64,000 bases of DNA from Yersinia enterocolitica subsp. enterocolitica (GTDB lineage Bacteria; Pseudomonadota; Gammaproteobacteria; Enterobacterales; Enterobacteriaceae), in assembly GCF_901472495.1 (NCBI RefSeq), contig NZ_LR590469.1, positions 372,001-436,000 of the forward strand, given 5' to 3'. Below the pieces are notes generated by a model. It was given only the letters and a program-made list of their open reading frames with translations, was not told the origin of the DNA and searched no databases. Position numbers and translations under genes: made by a program. Below are positions 9,023-18,634 of the stretch, piece by piece; position 1 is the first letter of the stretch; each line of letters opens with the position of its first letter.

Positions 9023-10261
9023 TCATTGTGTGGCGAGGGCCGGTTGTACCGGCAGGTTCAGTGCCACGCGCAGGACATCACGGGCTATCATTAATTCTTC
9101 ATTAGTATTGACGATGGCAATTTGTACCGGAGCGGTATCTTGCTGAATAAAAAACTGATTTCTGATGTTCTTTTCTTGATCCAGTTCAATACCCAGGAAT
9201 GTCAGCTCCCGGCATATCTGCTGGCGGGCGCTACGTGAGTTTTCACCAATGCCGCCGGTAAAGATAAGCGCATCGATCCCCCCCAATTGCACGATATAGC
9301 TGCCAATCACGGCGCGGATCCGCTCAGCGAACAGTTCAAGAGCCAATGCTGCACGGCGGTTGCCGTTATCGGCCGCTTGTTCCACATCACGATAATCATG
9401 AGAAATACCGGAGATACCCAGCAAACCAGATTGGTTATTGATCAGATGGTTAATTTCAACCGCACTTTTGCCTTCTGTTTGCTGAATAAAAGGCAGAATG
9501 GATGGATCAATATCGCCGCTACGGGTGCCCATCATTACCCCTGCCTGGGGGGTAAATCCCATCGAGGTATTGACGGACTTCCCGTGGCCGATAGCGCAAA
9601 TACTGGAACCATTGCCGAGATGGCAGGAGACAATACGTAGCGCTGCCAATGGCTGGCCCATACGCTCAGCACAGACCGCACTAACATATTTATGACTGGT
9701 GCCGTGAAAGCCGTAACGACGAATTCCCAATTCTTCGTAATAGCGCCACGGCAGCGGGTATAGGAATGAGGTCTGACTCAATGTTTGATGGAATGCAGTA
9801 TCAAATACTGCCACGGCACTGGCATGGGGCAGGGCAAGCTGGAACACGCGAATACCTAATGCATTCACCGGGTTATGCAGCGGCGCTAATGTGCCAAGCT
9901 GTTCAATTTTATCCAGTACTTGCGGGGTAATCAGTACCGAATCGGCAAAGGTTTCACCGCCGTGGGCAACACGATGACCGACGCCAATGATTTCGTCTAA
10001 TGAGTCAATAATATTGTGCTCAATCAGCGCCCTAAGCAGGTGTTCAGCGCCTTGACGGCAATCCGCGATGGGTAAGGTTTCTCGCCATCGCACATCACCT
10101 ACTCGCAGGTTAAATATCGCATCATCCATCCCAATGCGTTCAATTAATCCCTGACATAACACCTGCTCGTGATGTTGGCCGGTATGTTCATTTAACATGG
10201 AAAACAGCTGAAATTTCAACGAAGAACTGCCGGCGTTAATCGCCATAATCTTACCGGACAT
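9023..10261 (-). CDS. pduW: PduW, propionate kinase
   Basis: A 412-residue acetokinase-family enzyme that converts propionyl phosphate and ADP to propionate and ATP, the energy-yielding end of propanediol fermentation. The family motifs MAINAGSSSLKFQLF near the start, VAVFDTAFHQT, GFHGTSHKYVS, and LIFTGGIGENS are present. The frame extends to a GTG at 10273, but the ATG at 10261 follows GGAGAG at proper spacing. Its position after pduV identifies it as pduW rather than housekeeping ackA. It acts in the cytosol outside the microcompartment. Confidence 0.95.
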   Translation of the reverse strand: MSGKIMAINAGSSSLKFQLFSMLNEHTGQHHEQVLCQGLIERIGMDDAIFNLRVGDVRWRETLPIADCRQGAEHLLRALIEHNIIDSLDEIIGVGHRVAHGGETFADSVLITPQVLDKIEQLGTLAPLHNPVNALGIRVFQLALPHASAVAVFDTAFHQTLSQTSFLYPLPWRYYEELGIRRYGFHGTSHKYVSAVCAERMGQPLAALRIVSCHLGNGSSICAIGHGKSVNTSMGFTPQAGVMMGTRSGDIDPSILPFIQQTEGKSAVEINHLINNQSGLLGISGISHDYRDVEQAADNGNRRAALALELFAERIRAVIGSYIVQLGGIDALIFTGGIGENSRSARQQICRELTFLGIELDQEKNIRNQFFIQQDTAPVQIAIVNTNEELMIARDVLRVALNLPVQPALATQ

Positions 10262-10288
10262 GCGACTCTCCACAATGTTTTAAATAAG

Positions 10289-10723
10289 TCATAAGGGATT
10301 CAAATAAGTCATAAGGTCAGTTAACCCCTCGCCGGTTTGCGCCGAGGTGATAAAAATATGTTGTGCACCCGCTTGGGTCAGGCAATCCGCCGCCCAGTCC
10401 AGTTGGTCGGTGTGGCTGACGGTATCGGCTTTGCTGATAATGCCAATCACCGGTTTGTTGAAAACCTGCGCCAGCATTGGCGCAAACCAGCTCTGTGTGG
10501 CATCGGCATTTTGTACCAACCCCACCACATCGGCTTCACAAGCACTGGCTAATAACGCACTGTATAAACAGCGGTTTTCCAGATATTCACCCGGCGTATC
10601 TATGGCATTGTCCTGCCAGATAATGGACTGGGTTTTCTGGTAATTCAGCGCCTCACCGCGTAAGCGCTGAATCAGCGAGGTTTTGCCACACTGACTGGGG
10701 CCAATCAACATGATGCGTTGCAT
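10289..10723 (-). CDS. pduV: PduV, microcompartment-associated GTPase-like protein
   Basis: A 144-residue P-loop protein of the PduV/EutP family. Walker A is GPSQCGKTSL near the N-terminus, with DTPGEYLENR as the G3 region and SKADT as the NKxD-like G4. In Salmonella PduV binds the shell and has been linked to microcompartment movement and positioning. It follows pduU with a 4-base gap. A strict GTPase activity is not assured because the G4 motif is SKAD. Confidence 0.93.
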   Translation of the reverse strand: MQRIMLIGPSQCGKTSLIQRLRGEALNYQKTQSIIWQDNAIDTPGEYLENRCLYSALLASACEADVVGLVQNADATQSWFAPMLAQVFNKPVIGIISKADTVSHTDQLDWAADCLTQAGAQHIFITSAQTGEGLTDLMTYLNPL

Positions 10724-10727
10724 GGCA

Positions 10728-11078
10728 TCAGGTCCGGGTCATCGGGCAGGCAGTGAATTTCATCATGTCGCCCAAGGTGTGAATCACCTGTTTCAATGCG
10801 TATTCCACCGCGGAAACATCGCCGGTAAACACCACCGCACCAGTAAATCGGTCAATAAAACCAATCTCGACTGCGCCGGATTTGGTGGCGATATCACTGG
10901 CAATAATCGAGGCTTCACTGGGGGTAATGGTCAAAATGCCAATGGCGCTACTGACATCGTTTAGTCCCAGTTTTTTATAAAGCGCCTTGTTAGGGTTGGC
11001 TATCAGGTGCGCCAGGGTTATCTGTTTACCGGGAACATATTCTTGGATCACGCGCTCGGGGGTGCTATTTGCTTCCAT
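10728..11078 (-). CDS. pduU: PduU, circularly permuted BMC shell protein
   Basis: A 116-residue shell protein with a circularly permuted BMC fold. Motifs include RVIQEYVPGKQITLAHLIAN (the segment forming the six-stranded beta-barrel cap of the hexamer) and EIGFIDRFTGAVVFTGDVSA. The ORF is open to 11105. Two adjacent ATGs overlap the pduT stop codon; the second (11078) lies 4 bases from an AGGAGG site and gives the same length as the Salmonella protein. It is a minor hexameric shell component thought to interact with PduV. Confidence 0.94.
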   Translation of the reverse strand: MEANSTPERVIQEYVPGKQITLAHLIANPNKALYKKLGLNDVSSAIGILTITPSEASIIASDIATKSGAVEIGFIDRFTGAVVFTGDVSAVEYALKQVIHTLGDMMKFTACPMTRT

Positions 11079-11635
11079 CATGCCTCCTGAACTAACTGAC
11101 GCCACAGCGCCTCATGGGGCCGTGGGATAACTGAGCTGTATATCAATAATCCCTTTTCACCAGCACATTGGCTGGCGACCTCGACGGCGGTTTGCACATC
11201 GGCAATGTCACCGCTAAGCACCTGATAACATTTGCCACCGATACCAAAAGCCATATGAATACGTACCAGAGTGACATTGGCGGCTTTCACCGCACGGTCG
11301 GCGGCGGTAATGCAGGCCACCACACTCCAGGTCTCCACCACACCTGCCGCCTGACGGTTTTCCACCGAGTTCAGGCCGCTGATGGCAGGTAATACTGATG
11401 GATGAAGATTGGGCAAAACGATGCTGTCGACCAATAAGTGACCGCTGTGCCGTTCACCATTTTGTACCGACTGAGTCACCGCCCCGATATCACCTCCCAC
11501 CATCAGCAAATACTTGCCGGGGCACAGGGTTTTGCTGACCAACAGGTCGACGTTGGCACTTTTTAGCATCAGGTCGCAGACTTCCATCCCTTTGGCAATA
11601 CTGCTTAATTCAACAATTCCAATGGCTTGTGACAT
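11078..11635 (-). CDS. pduT: PduT, tandem-BMC trimeric shell protein with Fe-S site
   Basis: A 185-residue protein with two BMC domains (about 1-90 and 95-180; each begins with a GIVE/GVVE-type strand). The residue equivalent to the 4Fe-4S-ligating Cys38 of the Salmonella protein is present in TLCPGKYL, at position 38. PduT forms pseudohexameric trimers with a central Fe-S cluster, probably passing electrons to PduS inside the shell. It lies directly after pduS, consistent with this partnership. Confidence 0.95.
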   Translation of the reverse strand: MSQAIGIVELSSIAKGMEVCDLMLKSANVDLLVSKTLCPGKYLLMVGGDIGAVTQSVQNGERHSGHLLVDSIVLPNLHPSVLPAISGLNSVENRQAAGVVETWSVVACITAADRAVKAANVTLVRIHMAFGIGGKCYQVLSGDIADVQTAVEVASQCAGEKGLLIYSSVIPRPHEALWRQLVQEA

Positions 11636-11660
11636 GCCAACTCCTCTTTAAAAAACACTG

Positions 11661-13052
11661 TCAGCCGCGGCTTATGGTGATGGCGCTGTTACTGATAGCA
11701 GTGATGACACCGCTGATACTGGCGTGTAGCGGTGCGCCCAAGGCGTTATGCGGGATTTGCCCAATTAATTGGCCCTGTTCTATCCGATCCCCCACTGCGA
11801 CGATGGCCTCTGCGGCAGCACCGATATGCTGGCGTAATGGTAATATCACCTGTTGAGGCTGATAGGGCTTCTCACTAAAGGGGGCAGCCTGATACCAGTC
11901 GGTTAAATCCAAGCGGGCGATCAGCCGTGCTGTTGGCACCATGCGGTATTTCGCCATCGGGTCAGCTTCGCGCAGCTCCCCTTGATAGCGGGCACCCTGC
12001 GCACGTAACTGAGTTTTCAGCAGGCGGTTAATGCGCATCGGCGAGATATCCACCGGGCAGGCATAGCTTTCACACAGACTGCATTCCGAGCAGGTCAGGG
12101 CGCTGAGCAAAATATCTGGCGTGGCGACTTGCTGGTAGATAATCGCCCGTACCAACAGGTGCGGCGGTAATTCATGGCCGATAAGGTGGCGCGGGCAGAG
12201 TTCGGTACACATGCGGCACTGTTCGCAGACGGTGCGAGCGATGGCAAGCACATCCTTATCACTGCGGGCACGGCGGGCAATCAGCAAATGATCAGCAGGC
12301 AGTACCAGCAGGCCGCCAGTGGTTTTGGTGACGGGCTGATCAAGATCATGCAGGGCATGGCCCATCATCGGGCCACCATTAATATAAGCGGGATTATTAA
12401 TGGTCGCGCCACCCGCCAAAGCCAACACTTCGCGCAGTGACGTGCCCAGTGGCACCGTCAAGGTCAATGGCCGAGCTACGGCACCATTCACTGTGAGGGT
12501 TCGGCGGGTGACCGGCCACTGCTGTTCAACGGCGCGGGCTACGTTGAGCAGGGTTTGCACGTTATTCACCACCACCCCAATGCTGATCGGCAGCGCCGCA
12601 GGTGGAACCCGGCGGCCGGTTGCCAGCCAGATGGTAATCACTTCATCTCCGGCGGGGTAAACATCGGGTAAAATATGCAGCCGAATCTGTGGTGGCAGCA
12701 GCGGTGTCAGCGCTGCAATGGCCTCCTCATATTTAGCTTTCAGCGCAATGATGCCTTCGCATGCACCGGTGGCTTTCATGCCATACAGCACGCCGCGCAC
12801 CAGCCGTGCCGCCTGACGTGGGATCAATTGCTGATCCACTTTCAACATCGGTTCACACTCAGCGGCATTGACCAGGAAAATCTCGGCCTGTGACTGTAAC
12901 TTCACCGCCGTGGGGAACCCGGCACCACCGGCTCCGACCACACCGGCGTCACGCACCCGCTGTTGGATAGTCGCTGCATCACATGGCGGCAGTTCGCCAT
13001 AAGCGGGGGGCGAGTGCAGCACGTTGGCTTCAGGCATCTGCATATCACTCAT
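11661..13052 (-). CDS. pduS: PduS, cobalamin reductase (RnfC-like flavo-iron-sulfur protein)
   Basis: A 463-residue protein that reduces cob(III)alamin to cob(II)alamin/cob(I)alamin so that PduO can re-adenosylate the cofactor of diol dehydratase. RVRDAGVVGAGGAGFPTAVK is the NADH/FMN-binding glycine-rich loop. Two 4Fe-4S motifs follow, CEQCRMCTELCPRH and CSECSLCESYACPV. A C-terminal RnfC barrel-sandwich region closes the protein (IGQIPHNALGAPLHASISG). The frame is open to 13139, but the ATG at 13052 overlaps the pduQ stop by 8 bases. An N-terminal extension of about 20 residues before the first helix is present compared with what I recall of the Salmonella protein. Confidence 0.94.
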   Translation of the reverse strand: MSDMQMPEANVLHSPPAYGELPPCDAATIQQRVRDAGVVGAGGAGFPTAVKLQSQAEIFLVNAAECEPMLKVDQQLIPRQAARLVRGVLYGMKATGACEGIIALKAKYEEAIAALTPLLPPQIRLHILPDVYPAGDEVITIWLATGRRVPPAALPISIGVVVNNVQTLLNVARAVEQQWPVTRRTLTVNGAVARPLTLTVPLGTSLREVLALAGGATINNPAYINGGPMMGHALHDLDQPVTKTTGGLLVLPADHLLIARRARSDKDVLAIARTVCEQCRMCTELCPRHLIGHELPPHLLVRAIIYQQVATPDILLSALTCSECSLCESYACPVDISPMRINRLLKTQLRAQGARYQGELREADPMAKYRMVPTARLIARLDLTDWYQAAPFSEKPYQPQQVILPLRQHIGAAAEAIVAVGDRIEQGQLIGQIPHNALGAPLHASISGVITAISNSAITISRG

Positions 13053-14160
13053 AAAGCGCCTCGATAATCCCACGGATATCCTGGTCGCTAGCTGGGCGCG
13101 GGTTGGTGCGCAATGTGATGTCGGCCAGGGCTGCTGCAATCATATCGGGGAGATGTTGCTGCAATTGGCGCTCATTAACTTTCATTGCCGCCAACGGCTG
13201 AGGTAACCCGCACTGGCGTTTTAGCTGCTCAATTTGGTGAACCAGCTGATTGACTGCACTGTGATCATCGCCATTGGGTGGGCTGAAATGGCACAGCTTC
13301 GCCAATCTTGCATAGCGCTTACGCGCTCGCGCATCTGCGGCGTTAAAGCGAATCACCGGCACCAGCAACAGGGCATTCGCTAAGCCGTGAGCAATGTGGA
13401 ATTGCCCCCCCAATTGGTGGGCGATGGCATGATTAATCCCCAGCCCCGCCTGACTGAATGCGATGCCAGCCAGCGTCGAGGCATTGTGCATTTTGCCGCG
13501 GGTTATCAGGCAGTCACCTTTACGGCAGGCGGTTGCCAGATGGCGAAATACCAGTTGCACCGCTTTTTCTGCCAGTGCATCGGTAAAATCACTGGCGCGC
13601 GGTGATACATAGGCCTCCAGCGCATGAGTCAACACATCCAATCCGGTATTGGCGGTGATAGCGGGCGGCACGCTGGCCACCAGTGCGGCATCCAAAATGG
13701 CGATATCAGGATAAATTTCATCGTCAAAGATTGGATATTTAATGCTTTTCTCTGGATCACTTATCACACAAGCGCTGGTGACCTCAGAGCCAGTCCCGCT
13801 GGTGGTCGGGATGGCGATACAGGTTGCTATCTCCAGCCCCTGTTTACGGCTAAACCAGACAATGGCTTTGGCGGCATCCAGTGCCGAACCACCGCCAAAA
13901 CCGATCACTATATCGGGGCGCAGCGCTTGCATCTGCTCAATCCCCTTCACCACGGTGGCGATATTCGGATCCGGCGTGATATCGCTGAACAGGGTAATCT
14001 GGTTGTCGACTGGCAAGGCTTGTCTCAGTTTATCCAGCAGCGGAGAGGTGGCTAAAAAGCCATCGCAAACAATCCAAATTTTGCGCTGATGAAAGCGTTG
14101 CAGCACCTTGAGGCTGCCTTCCCCGCTATAAATGCGTGTTTGCAGGAAAAAAGTTTTCAT
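13045..14160 (-). CDS. pduQ: PduQ, 1-propanol dehydrogenase
   Basis: A 371-residue iron-dependent (type III) alcohol dehydrogenase that reduces propionaldehyde to 1-propanol, regenerating NAD+ within the microcompartment. It shows the nucleotide-binding GGGSALDAAKAI motif and metal-ligand histidines in DVLTHALEAYVS and INHAIAHQLGGQFHIAHG. The start at 14160 is preceded by GAGGATGT. The longer frame to 14190 would overlap pduP coding sequence and is not needed. Confidence 0.95.
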   Translation of the reverse strand: MKTFFLQTRIYSGEGSLKVLQRFHQRKIWIVCDGFLATSPLLDKLRQALPVDNQITLFSDITPDPNIATVVKGIEQMQALRPDIVIGFGGGSALDAAKAIVWFSRKQGLEIATCIAIPTTSGTGSEVTSACVISDPEKSIKYPIFDDEIYPDIAILDAALVASVPPAITANTGLDVLTHALEAYVSPRASDFTDALAEKAVQLVFRHLATACRKGDCLITRGKMHNASTLAGIAFSQAGLGINHAIAHQLGGQFHIAHGLANALLLVPVIRFNAADARARKRYARLAKLCHFSPPNGDDHSAVNQLVHQIEQLKRQCGLPQPLAAMKVNERQLQQHLPDMIAAALADITLRTNPRPASDQDIRGIIEALYE

Positions 14161-14170
14161 ACATCCTCGC

Positions 14171-15559
14171 TCAGCGAATAGAGAAACCATTAGTCAGTAC
14201 ACAGCGGCGTTGACGCGCAAAGGTACGCGCCGAAGTGGTACCCTCCCCGGTCGGGGTGGCAATAGTAAAGGTGGTAAAGCCTTCACCGCCGACCCCTATC
14301 CCAGCATAGGACGGGCCATTTTTGACAAAAATGGAGGTTTGCAATAAACGTGCAGCCAGATTCAAGCGCGAGACATTTTGTGAGTGCATGGTTGCGGTAT
14401 GATGCAGGCCGCCCTCGACGTGCAATGCCAATGTCAGGGCCGCATCAAAATCCTTTACCCGTACCACCGGTAACAGCGGCATCAATTGTTCGGTGGTGAC
14501 CAGTGGATCGTCACCAGCCACTTCGACCAATAACAGGCGCGGGGCTTTAGCTGGGCAGGTGATGCCAGCCGCTTTCAGCAATTCAGTTGGGCTTTTACCC
14601 ACCAGATTTTTATTGGCATGGCCCTGCGGCGTCAGGCAGGCTTTGCGTAAGCTGTCAATCTCTTGCGGATTGCTTATCAGTAATGCATCGAAGGCCTGCA
14701 TCTGTTGCAATAAACGGTCGGCAACACTTTCCACCACGATCAGGCTTTTCTCTGCAATGCACGGCAGGTTGTAGTCAAATGAAGCACCCGCCACGATATC
14801 CTGCGCCGCTTTGACTAACTCGGCGGTTTCATCCACCAGACAAGGTGGGTTACCCGCACCGGCACCAATCACTTTCTTGCCGCTTTTCATGCCCATCGCC
14901 ACAATGGCCGGGCCACCAGTAATCGCGAGTAAGGCAATTTTGTCGTGTGCCATCATCTGTTGGGTGGCTTCGAAACTCGGTTCTTTTACTGTCACCACCA
15001 GATTGCGAATGCCGCAACTGTTGAAAATGATCTCTTCAATTTGGGCGATGAGATCCAGTGACACCGCTTTAGCACCAGGGTGGGGGCTGAAATAGACTGC
15101 ATTACCCGCTGCCAACATACTGATGCTGTTATTAATAATGGTTTCGGTCGGGTTAGTGCTGGGGGTGACTGAACCAATAACGCCGAAGGGTGAATACTCG
15201 AATAACACCATGCCGCCATCACCGGTCAGGGCGGTGGTAGATAAGTCTTCAATACCCGGTGTGTTTTCCAGTGCAGCTTTGTTTTTCAGGAATTTATCTT
15301 CTTTATTACCCATGCCGGTTTCACTGGCACCACGCTCGGACAGAGAGACAAGTTGTGGCTTTAATTGCTCACGGATAGCGTGGATAATGGCGCTGCGGGT
15401 TTTCATCGGGCTTTGCTGATAGCGCAAAAACGCGCTGTGAGCAGCATTAATGGCTTCATCCACGCTGGCAAAAATGGCGCTGGAGGCAGGGGCCGTGACC
15501 GGCGTCAGTTGCTCGGTGAGGATAGTGCGAATGAGCGATTCAAGGTCATTGGTATTCAT
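14171..15559 (-). CDS. pduP: PduP, CoA-acylating propionaldehyde dehydrogenase
   Basis: A 462-residue enzyme converting propionaldehyde, CoA and NAD+ to propionyl-CoA. The N-terminal amphipathic helix (MNTNDLESLIRTILTEQL) corresponds to the encapsulation peptide that targets PduP into the shell. A linker rich in Ala/Pro/Ser follows, then the aldehyde dehydrogenase fold with the catalytic cysteine in FDYNLPCIAEK (Cys267) and the nucleotide-binding ITGGPAIVAMG. Its start shares one base with the pduO stop (TAATG). Confidence 0.96.
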   Translation of the reverse strand: MNTNDLESLIRTILTEQLTPVTAPASSAIFASVDEAINAAHSAFLRYQQSPMKTRSAIIHAIREQLKPQLVSLSERGASETGMGNKEDKFLKNKAALENTPGIEDLSTTALTGDGGMVLFEYSPFGVIGSVTPSTNPTETIINNSISMLAAGNAVYFSPHPGAKAVSLDLIAQIEEIIFNSCGIRNLVVTVKEPSFEATQQMMAHDKIALLAITGGPAIVAMGMKSGKKVIGAGAGNPPCLVDETAELVKAAQDIVAGASFDYNLPCIAEKSLIVVESVADRLLQQMQAFDALLISNPQEIDSLRKACLTPQGHANKNLVGKSPTELLKAAGITCPAKAPRLLLVEVAGDDPLVTTEQLMPLLPVVRVKDFDAALTLALHVEGGLHHTATMHSQNVSRLNLAARLLQTSIFVKNGPSYAGIGVGGEGFTTFTIATPTGEGTTSARTFARQRRCVLTNGFSIR

Positions 15560-16575
15560 TATTCATTCCTCAGATGTAAAGCCGATATGGCCGCTTCTGC
15601 TATGTACATATCTTGTTCGACGCTACCGCCGCTTATCCCAAAACCGCCCACCAATTGGCCGTCACGCCACAGTGGGTAGCCCCCACCAAAACTCACCACT
15701 TTGCCGCCAGTGCTGGCTTCTAGCTGGAACAGATCGGCCCCCGGTTGAATGGCTGCACTGAGTTGGTGAGTAGCGGTTTTCAAGGCGACAGCAGTCCAGG
15801 CCTTTTTCGGTGCCAGCTCGCTGCTTACCAGCAAGGTATCGGGCATACGGTAGGTCATAATCATGTTGCCGTGGCGGTCGGCCAGTGCCACAACTACGGT
15901 AATTTGTAATGTCATGGCGGCTTCAACCGCTAACTTAACCAGTTGGTGAACATCAGAAAATCCAAGTCCAGCGCTCGTGGGCTGAGTGGTCGCAACGGGT
16001 TTCTCAGTGGTTGCGGCTAAATAGCGCGCCACCACGGTGTGTGCTGTTTGTTGCAATGTCTGGCGTTGGTCTTCATCGCGGGCCAGGGCATACAAGCAGT
16101 CCGATAGCCGGTTGAGATACTGCAATAACACCGGACGCACCGGCACTTGCTCGGCCAGTTCGATTAACCGCCGCTCGCAGCGCCGCGCCAAGGTGCGGGC
16201 AAAATGTAAGCGGCTCCCGGCTTCGGTGTTACCGGGCAGGATAAAACCCTGTACCGGTGGCAGTTGCGCCATGCAGCGATCCACCGCCTGTTCCAGCGCC
16301 TGAATATCTTGTTCGCTAATACTTTTTCGCCCACTGGGCGGGGTTTCGATGCCCTCACTGGCCAGTTCGGCGCTGAAATAAAACAGCTGATGTTGTATCG
16401 CATCGAGTAACTGAAGGTTTTCTTCACCTTGTGCCACGCGGGCGCACAGGCTAAGTGCCGCATTCAGTTCATCCAAGGTGCCGTAGGTTTCCACCCGAGG
16501 ATGACTTTTTTTGACGCGTTGACCGGTGAACAGGGCGGTAGTACCCGCATCACCGGTTTTGGTGTAGATGCTCAT
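15559..16575 (-). CDS. pduO: PduO, ATP:cob(I)alamin adenosyltransferase
   Basis: A 338-residue two-domain protein. The N-terminal domain (1-190) begins MSIYTKTGDAGTTALFTG and includes the RLSDCLYALAR helix near its end, as in PduO-type adenosyltransferases. The C-terminal domain (about 200-338) is a GlcG/HbpS-like (DUF336) heme-binding domain with VVALADRHGNMI and GFGISGG. It regenerates adenosylcobalamin from cob(I)alamin for PduCDE inside the microcompartment. Confidence 0.96.
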   Translation of the reverse strand: MSIYTKTGDAGTTALFTGQRVKKSHPRVETYGTLDELNAALSLCARVAQGEENLQLLDAIQHQLFYFSAELASEGIETPPSGRKSISEQDIQALEQAVDRCMAQLPPVQGFILPGNTEAGSRLHFARTLARRCERRLIELAEQVPVRPVLLQYLNRLSDCLYALARDEDQRQTLQQTAHTVVARYLAATTEKPVATTQPTSAGLGFSDVHQLVKLAVEAAMTLQITVVVALADRHGNMIMTYRMPDTLLVSSELAPKKAWTAVALKTATHQLSAAIQPGADLFQLEASTGGKVVSFGGGYPLWRDGQLVGGFGISGGSVEQDMYIAEAAISALHLRNE

Positions 16576-16590
16576 AAAATCACCGCTTAA

Positions 16591-16866
16591 TCAGTAAGAG
16601 CATTCATCGACGATGGCGACAATCGCCAGGTCGATGGCATCATTCGGTTCGGCAAAAACGCGCCGAGCACTGGAACCACCGGACAGCAGCACCAGTTCGC
16701 CTTGACCTGCGCCAACAGAGTCAACGGCTACTTCATCCGGCGTGTTGCTGTCCGGAGGCAGTGAGCCATCACCGGCGACACGGCGCACCAACAGTAGTTT
16801 CTTACCGATCAGTGTCGGCGACTTTTGTGTTGAAACCACCGAACCTACCACTCGGGCCAGTTGCAT
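16591..16866 (-). CDS. pduN: PduN, pentameric vertex shell protein
   Basis: A 91-residue EutN/CcmL-family protein that forms pentamers capping the microcompartment vertices. The N-terminal MQLARVVGSVVSTQKSP and the LVLLSGGSSAR stretch are family hallmarks. It lies 3 bases from pduM. Without it, shells of this family do not close properly. Confidence 0.95.
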   Translation of the reverse strand: MQLARVVGSVVSTQKSPTLIGKKLLLVRRVAGDGSLPPDSNTPDEVAVDSVGAGQGELVLLSGGSSARRVFAEPNDAIDLAIVAIVDECSY

Positions 16867-16869
16867 GAT

Positions 16870-17367
16870 TTACTCCTGCCTTAACAGTTGAATGTGACGG
16901 GCTGACAGTGTTTCCTGCGCCAGCGGTGTAACCAACGTAGAGCTGGCAATCAGCAACCAGCCGGGGTCAAGTGTGGCAATATCGCGATAACTCAATACCT
17001 TGCCTGTATGTAGCCGTACCGCCAGACCTTGGTTGTCACTGAAAGTTAGTGGCAATGGGCGCAGTGCCGTCATGGGCAGGGCGGGGAGCAGTTGGCGGTG
17101 CAGGCTGATATGCACTTTCATGCCCCACGACCAGGCCTCGTTCAAGGCCACCACTGCTGGACAGTTGGTATCGAACTGCGCCAGCTGATGGATAAACGCC
17201 AAATCCGGCAACATTAAATGCAGCGTGGCATGGTGCAGGAATACCGATGTATCCAGCCCGGCGCGTAGTTGAGGCAATAGCAGGGCGTGAACCCGGTGTT
17301 CGCGCTCAGCCAACCGCGTGACAATCTGGCTGACCAGCTGTTCGGTTTGCGCCTGAGTCAGATTCAT
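16870..17367 (-). CDS. pduM: PduM, microcompartment assembly protein
   Basis: A 165-residue protein recognised by position between pduL and pduN, by length, and by motifs such as MNLTQAQTEQLVSQIVTRLA and AWSWGMKVHISLHR. In Salmonella PduM is needed for proper microcompartment assembly; its biochemical function is not known. It overlaps pduL by 4 bases. Confidence 0.92.
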   Translation of the reverse strand: MNLTQAQTEQLVSQIVTRLAEREHRVHALLLPQLRAGLDTSVFLHHATLHLMLPDLAFIHQLAQFDTNCPAVVALNEAWSWGMKVHISLHRQLLPALPMTALRPLPLTFSDNQGLAVRLHTGKVLSYRDIATLDPGWLLIASSTLVTPLAQETLSARHIQLLRQE

Positions 17368-18011
17368 GGCTGCGTTGTCCGTGCAAGGGGTAGCAACGTC
17401 GCAAAAGCCGCCGGATCATCGGCTCCAGCGGCATTGGCCTCGTCGGTATCAATGTGCATTTCCAGTTTCATTTGGGGTGAAACGCGGATAGCAACATCAT
17501 CCATGATCAACCGGCGGCCACTGCCGTGGATTGCCACTTGCACCCGGTCGCCGTGTTTGACCCGATAGATAAGGGCATCCAGTGGCGACATATGGATATG
17601 GCGCAATGCCACAATCACACCCTGTGGCAATTCCAGCTCGCCATAGGGGCTGACCAGCCGGATAGCTGGCGTGTCGTCCAGATTGCCCGACATCCGCAGA
17701 GGGGCATTGATACCCAGTGTGCGGGCGTCAGTACGAGAGATCTCAACCTGACTGTGGCTGCGCAGTGGCCCCAGAATACGCACATTCTTCAAGTTGCCTT
17801 TCGGCCCGACCAAGGTCACCGTCTGAGCCGCGGCGAACTGGCCGGGCTGGAGCAGTGCTTTTTTCTCAATCAGCGGCTGATCGGGGAATAATTGTTGGTA
17901 ATCCTGCACCGAGAGGTGCAGGTGTCGATTGGAAACCCCAAGCGGGATCGGACGAAGGCGCATTTCGTCGAGGATCTTACTGACAACGGGTTCCAGTAAC
18001 GCTTTTTCCAT
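17364..18011 (-). CDS. pduL: PduL, phosphotransacylase
   Basis: A 215-residue zinc-dependent phosphate propanoyltransferase that converts propionyl-CoA and phosphate to propionyl phosphate and recycles CoA in the lumen. The N-terminal MEKALLEPVVSKILDEM is an amphipathic targeting peptide. The two zinc-binding histidine motifs are SNRHLHLSVQD near residue 29 and LRHIHMSPLDA in the second repeat. It is unrelated in fold to housekeeping Pta. Confidence 0.96.
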   Translation of the reverse strand: MEKALLEPVVSKILDEMRLRPIPLGVSNRHLHLSVQDYQQLFPDQPLIEKKALLQPGQFAAAQTVTLVGPKGNLKNVRILGPLRSHSQVEISRTDARTLGINAPLRMSGNLDDTPAIRLVSPYGELELPQGVIVALRHIHMSPLDALIYRVKHGDRVQVAIHGSGRRLIMDDVAIRVSPQMKLEMHIDTDEANAAGADDPAAFATLLPLARTTQP

Positions 18012-18613
18012 CAGACTTTTCCTCGTTTACCCAAGTGAATACAACGAAAGCGAGGCTCACCTTTATGGCGTCGGCAAGCAGGGTCGAGGCAGAGATTGCA
18101 GCTCACACGTGGAGCTGGTGGGGCCTCACTTTCTGCACTTTGTCTTGCGACATCCAAATCCATTATTGCCACACCCAAGGCAATTTCTGGTTCATCGTCG
18201 GTGGCGGTATCGGCAGGTCGTGGGGCTTCTGCTTCATCGCACTTGTCAATGGTGGGGCTTTCTGTCATAACCATTTCGGCGACAACCTGTTGCGCAGGTT
18301 CGCTCAAGGTGGTGGCTTCAGTGGCGGCTGGCTTAATGTGTGGCGCTTGCCAATACGCCATTAGGGGATCTGCCGGACGGGCCAGCACCGCACTTGAGAC
18401 CAGCCCTTGATGCAGTTGGGCAAAGGCGGCTCCGGTACTGATTGCCGCCTGAACGGAAGCCACATCACCGGTCAGACGAATTAACATCCAGCCGGAGCCG
18501 TTGGTTTTTTCTATTCCAATCAGGGTGACGGATGCCGCTTTTGCCATGACATCCGCTGCACCAATCGCCAGCGCCAGACCGCTAACTTCAAGTAAACCCA
18601 GTGACGTTTTCAC
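18011..18613 (-). CDS. pduK: PduK, BMC shell protein with C-terminal cysteine motif
   Basis: A 200-residue minor shell protein. Residues 1-90 form a BMC domain (SLGLLEVSGLALAIGAADVM). A long, poorly conserved, acidic/Thr-rich linker follows, then the C-terminal motif CNLCLDPACRRHKGEPRFRC, whose four cysteines could hold an Fe-S cluster or zinc. The BMC domain is related to PduA/J, but the tail makes it distinct. Its stop codon overlaps pduL. Confidence 0.94.
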   Translation of the reverse strand: MKTSLGLLEVSGLALAIGAADVMAKAASVTLIGIEKTNGSGWMLIRLTGDVASVQAAISTGAAFAQLHQGLVSSAVLARPADPLMAYWQAPHIKPAATEATTLSEPAQQVVAEMVMTESPTIDKCDEAEAPRPADTATDDEPEIALGVAIMDLDVARQSAESEAPPAPRVSCNLCLDPACRRHKGEPRFRCIHLGKRGKV

Positions 18614-18634
18614 GCGGTGCTCCTCTTCTTACCC